A model generated the notes under the pieces. That model had not been told where the DNA came from and made no database searches. It saw only the letters and a program-made list of their open reading frames with translations. From assembly GCF_004138165.1 (NCBI RefSeq), contig NZ_RYFF01000014.1, positions 53,555 through 117,554 on the forward strand: a stretch of DNA of 64,000 bases, written 5' to 3'. Each line of letters opens with the position of its first letter. Within the stretch, counting starts at the first letter, position 1. Positions 61,794-64,000 of this stretch are shown here, in pieces. This DNA is from Candidatus Chloroploca sp. Khr17. GTDB taxonomy: Bacteria; Chloroflexota; Chloroflexia; Chloroflexales; Chloroflexaceae. A program made the position numbers and the translations under genes.

Positions 61794-62365
61794 TTTTCCT
61801 CTGATATATTGTGGTAGATTGCATTGAGGATCAAAGTGCAATCGATTGAGGCGAGATAGAGCTGTGCTTCTTCCGCACCTATCGACGTAAACGTCCATAA
61901 GCTGGTTGACTGCCGCCGGAAATGATCAATGCGTTGCGTTTCTTGGGCAATCAATACGTACTCTTCTAAGCTTTCGATTGACCGATACCATTCAAACTTC
62001 TTGCCCCGATCGTGGCGTTCGGTTGAGGGTGACAACACTTCAATGATGACGATCGGGTTTAAGAGGGTCTCATGTCCAGTATCGTCGTAGTGTTCTTCGC
62101 CGCACACCACGACGCCATCCGGATAGACATAACTGTTTTTGCGCGGAATTTTCACCCGCATGTCACTCGAATAGACCGTGCAGGGGCGATTGATCAACTG
62201 ATTATAGAGGCTATTCAAGGCATTCATCGTGATCCGATTATGTGCGGCGCTTCCGCCCGCCTCGGCAACGATGATCCCATCATAATATTCATGCTTTTGC
62301 TCACTTATGCGCTCAAAGGCCAAATATTCTCCTTCAGTGAGCATCGCTGGTGCGTACACTGACAT
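61790..62365 (-). CDS. Uma2 family (DUF820) PD-(D/E)XK endonuclease-like protein
   Basis: 191 residues from the ATG at 62365, with AGGAGG 6 nt upstream. Motifs: ISEQKHEYYDGIIVAEAGGS, VYPDGVVVCGE (Asp), IVIIEVLSPSTERHDRGKKF (E-V-L-S with downstream Lys) and SLEEYVLIAQ. The family has a restriction-enzyme-like fold and is abundant in cyanobacteria and Chloroflexota; activity is mostly unproven. It is coupled to the SBBP gene, perhaps by chance. Confidence 0.85.
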   Translation of the reverse strand: MSVYAPAMLTEGEYLAFERISEQKHEYYDGIIVAEAGGSAAHNRITMNALNSLYNQLINRPCTVYSSDMRVKIPRKNSYVYPDGVVVCGEEHYDDTGHETLLNPIVIIEVLSPSTERHDRGKKFEWYRSIESLEEYVLIAQETQRIDHFRRQSTSLWTFTSIGAEEAQLYLASIDCTLILNAIYHNISEEK

Positions 62366-62943
62366 GCTTGTCCTCCTCATTCATGCTGAATCCCAATTTT
62401 CCCGTCCTTGATATGGTGGCTCATTCTTGCTTTGCCTGTTTGGATTGCGAAGCGCCTAACGCCGGGCTTCACCGGCGCCGCGGGCAGGGGTGAGCGATCG
62501 GGAGCACATCGAGCAGATCGGTTTGGTCATTGTACCATTGTCACCAACCCAAGTGTAAGCACGTCTGTGCCAAAGTGCAACAGGTATTAGGCACCAAAGT
62601 CGTGTGCAAAGTCACACCCCATTGCCTCTGCGATTATTTTGAAATCCTGGGCGGATACTTTGAGGTTTCCAAATCGAAAGGCAACTCCCCAATGGGTCTT
62701 GTCTTTAATAAAGGATAGTTTGTCGATCAAAGGTTTGATTGGTACTTCACCGCAACTTTCGTGGCTGCCATACGACGCCTCGTTCCGCCCCTTCTTCTAT
62801 GGTTTGGTGGGTTGGCGTTTCTGCTGACCGGCAATCTGTGCTGCGCGATCCTCGGTGATGAATTGCTGGTGCGCGTTGGCCCCGCAAGGACGCAAGCAGC
62901 GCGGATCGCAGCGGGTTCAAGGGGCAGCGTATCGTCGGGGCGA
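62366..62943. other. Gene-free region with one repeat-like segment
   Basis: 578 bp. GCCTAACGCCGGGCTTCACC starting at 62456 resembles a dispersed repeat seen in related genomes and an attC-type box; CGGGCTTCACCGGCGCCGCG forms a small hairpin. No other signal is supported. Confidence 0.4.
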
Positions 62944-63456
62944 TCAGCGCAACGCGGCCGACCACGCCGCATATTTGCGTGCGTACGAGATCGCTGCGTT
63001 GGCCGGGCTGGTTGACGGTAACTGAACATAGACAAGATCTGGTCGCACGGCATGCATCCTGGCCGCGACATGCTTGCGATAGATCGCGTTTGCTTTGGCA
63101 CCATTGAAGCAGACCCGGTGAAGGTGGGGATGGTGGGCAAAAAACGTCACCAGGTCGTTGGGCACCACCGACGTATCATCAATATCCGCATCCAGGCTCG
63201 ACGTACGCGTGCAGCATTGCACCACATCCCACACCGCGATCCGGGCGGCCTGCAGCGCCAACCGGCGCTCGTCATACGAAGCCTCGGGCGCAAACCCAAG
63301 GATCTCTGCCATGAGCCGCCAAAAGAGATTGCGCGGATGCGCATAGTACTGCCCAGCAGCCAACGAGGCCGTGCTTGGCATCGTACCAAGAATCAGACGT
63401 TCCGCTGTCGCCGTGCTGATCGGCGGAAAGCTATGAAGATACCGTGGCGAACTCAT
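62944..63456 (-). CDS. Hypoxanthine-DNA glycosylase (UDG superfamily, MUG-like)
   Basis: 170 residues. The signature LILGTMPSTASLAAGQYYAH and PRNLFWRLMAEILG matches DNA-deoxyinosine glycosylases; the C-terminal motif is YVQLPSTSPANAAISY. It removes hypoxanthine from deaminated adenine. It starts 26 bp after the end of a truncated PIN gene on the same strand. Confidence 0.85.
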   Translation of the reverse strand: MSSPRYLHSFPPISTATAERLILGTMPSTASLAAGQYYAHPRNLFWRLMAEILGFAPEASYDERRLALQAARIAVWDVVQCCTRTSSLDADIDDTSVVPNDLVTFFAHHPHLHRVCFNGAKANAIYRKHVAARMHAVRPDLVYVQLPSTSPANAAISYARKYAAWSAALR

Positions 63457-63482
63457 AGTGTGTTGGATACCCTCACCACGTA

Positions 63483-63794
63483 CTATACCTTTGCAATCCA
63501 GATGTCATTTTCAGGAATGGGTTTCCCCTTGATGCGCAACCTATTTTTAATCGCTGCATAGTGCTGGGCAGTGATGTCATCACTGCCCAAAATGGTGTTT
63601 TTACTCCCAAACTCCAGCACCTGTTGACTGTTCGCTTGCGGTTTCTGGGATCGGAGTGCACCATAATACAGTTCCCCAAGCACCACGCTCGGAAGAAACA
63701 ACTGGACGGCGCGTGCTACGTGGGCCACCACCTGTTGGTCGTTACTCCACAAGGCAATCACCACACTGGTATCAAGCACGTACCTACCATTCAT
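63483..63794 (-). pseudogene. PIN-domain (VapC-like) toxin, C-terminally truncated
   Basis: 103 residues from the ATG at 63794. First motif YVLDTSVVIALW (Asp), second LPSVVLGELYYGALRS (Glu), third GKPIPENDIWIA (Asp). After WIA the sequence ends in KV-stop, whereas PIN toxins go on for about 30 residues with the last strand and helix. No intact antitoxin precedes it. It is probably a remnant. Confidence 0.65.
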
Positions 63795-63829
63795 CGAGGT
63801 TGACCTGTTCACAATCACGTTCGATGGCC

Positions 63830-64000
63830 TCAGCCATCATATACCACCTGGTATGACTCCACGCGCCCCACCAAGTAGCCCCAGTGCAGTTCAACCAATT
63901 GCCGCATGTGCAGCAGATCGTGTGCCACCCAAGCGGCCAGGAGATCGCCTGCCTTGATCCGCCCAAACGGCGCTTCATACACCGCTTCCCAGTTCGGCGA
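63830..64000 (-). CDS. C-terminal end of a DinB-like protein (5' end outside window)
   Basis: The minus-strand frame open at the right edge encodes 56 residues: NWEAVYEAPFGRIKAGDLLA, then AWVAHDLLHMRQLVELHWGY, ending YQVVYDG and TGA (63830-63832). The AAWVAHDLLHMRQLVEL helix with its His residues matches the last helix of the DinB four-helix bundle, a metal-binding family often involved in thiol-dependent reactions. Confidence 0.6.
   Translation of the reverse strand, partial: SPNWEAVYEAPFGRIKAGDLLAAWVAHDLLHMRQLVELHWGYLVGRVESYQVVYDG

Noticed and set aside
62456..62592. Third attC-like site (GCCTAAC ... ATTAGGC)
   Set aside because: The right box lacks the invariant GTT and no inner paired boxes are seen.

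Overview
The window reads as a chromosomal segment of a Chloroflexota bacterium, most likely class Chloroflexia. This rests on gene content and protein style rather than a marker gene: a eukaryote-type tandem phosphofructokinase, a BchI-like AAA+ protein, paired MGDG-synthase-like glycosyltransferases, HrcA/CIRCE heat-shock control, a secreted beta-propeller protein ending in a YVPLI-type tail, and dispersed palindromic repeats of kinds I associate with this phylum. I recognised no rRNA, tRNA or CRISPR array.

Layout. 1-4.5 kb: end of a regulator, then a three-gene signalling cluster (single-domain receiver, GAF-PAS hybrid kinase, receiver-GGDEF protein). 4.5-11.6 kb (minus strand): a long housekeeping operon rpsB-tsf-pyrH-frr-uppS-cdsA-rseP, followed by a split membrane Cas4-like nuclease and two small genes. 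rpsB and the bifunctional (p)ppGpp enzyme rel (12.0-14.4 kb) are transcribed divergently from clear sigma-70-type promoters. 14.4-19.9 kb: MutY-like glycosylase, rlmI, argJ, LON-domain protein, DUF503 and the BchI-like ATPase. 19.9-28.3 kb, mostly minus: threonine dehydratase, a MshEN-repeat protein (plus strand), PH-like membrane protein, PpiC foldase, ssb, rpsF and a GT-C-like membrane protein. 28.4-34.1 kb: the CIRCE-controlled hrcA-grpE-dnaK-dnaJ cluster with rlmB. 34.2-41.7 kb: a membrane microprotein coupled to a GNAT, glutamate dehydrogenase, receiver, HAD phosphatase, sulfurtransferase, tandem PFK and rpiB. 41.7-45.6 kb: three glycosyltransferases probably making glycolipids. 45.7-49.0 kb: pyrR-pyrB-pyrC behind a PyrR-type attenuator that also carries an 18-codon leader ORF. 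49.2-53.4 kb: a peptide-type ABC importer without ATPase genes.

From about 53.5 kb to the end the character changes to an accessory, decaying region: dispersed repeats, a GH127 glycoside hydrolase, a PIN/Phd toxin-antitoxin remnant bracketed by two copies of a structured repeat of about 190 bp, a RelE-like pair, two genes broken by short tandem duplications, DUF2239 and Uma2 proteins, a hypoxanthine-DNA glycosylase, a truncated PIN toxin and the end of a DinB-like gene.

The strongest candidates for undescribed biology are the PyrR attenuator with an embedded leader peptide (45.7-45.9 kb), the conserved repeat around the toxin-antitoxin cassette (56.6-57.7 kb), and the split membrane Cas4-like nuclease (5.2-5.9 kb).
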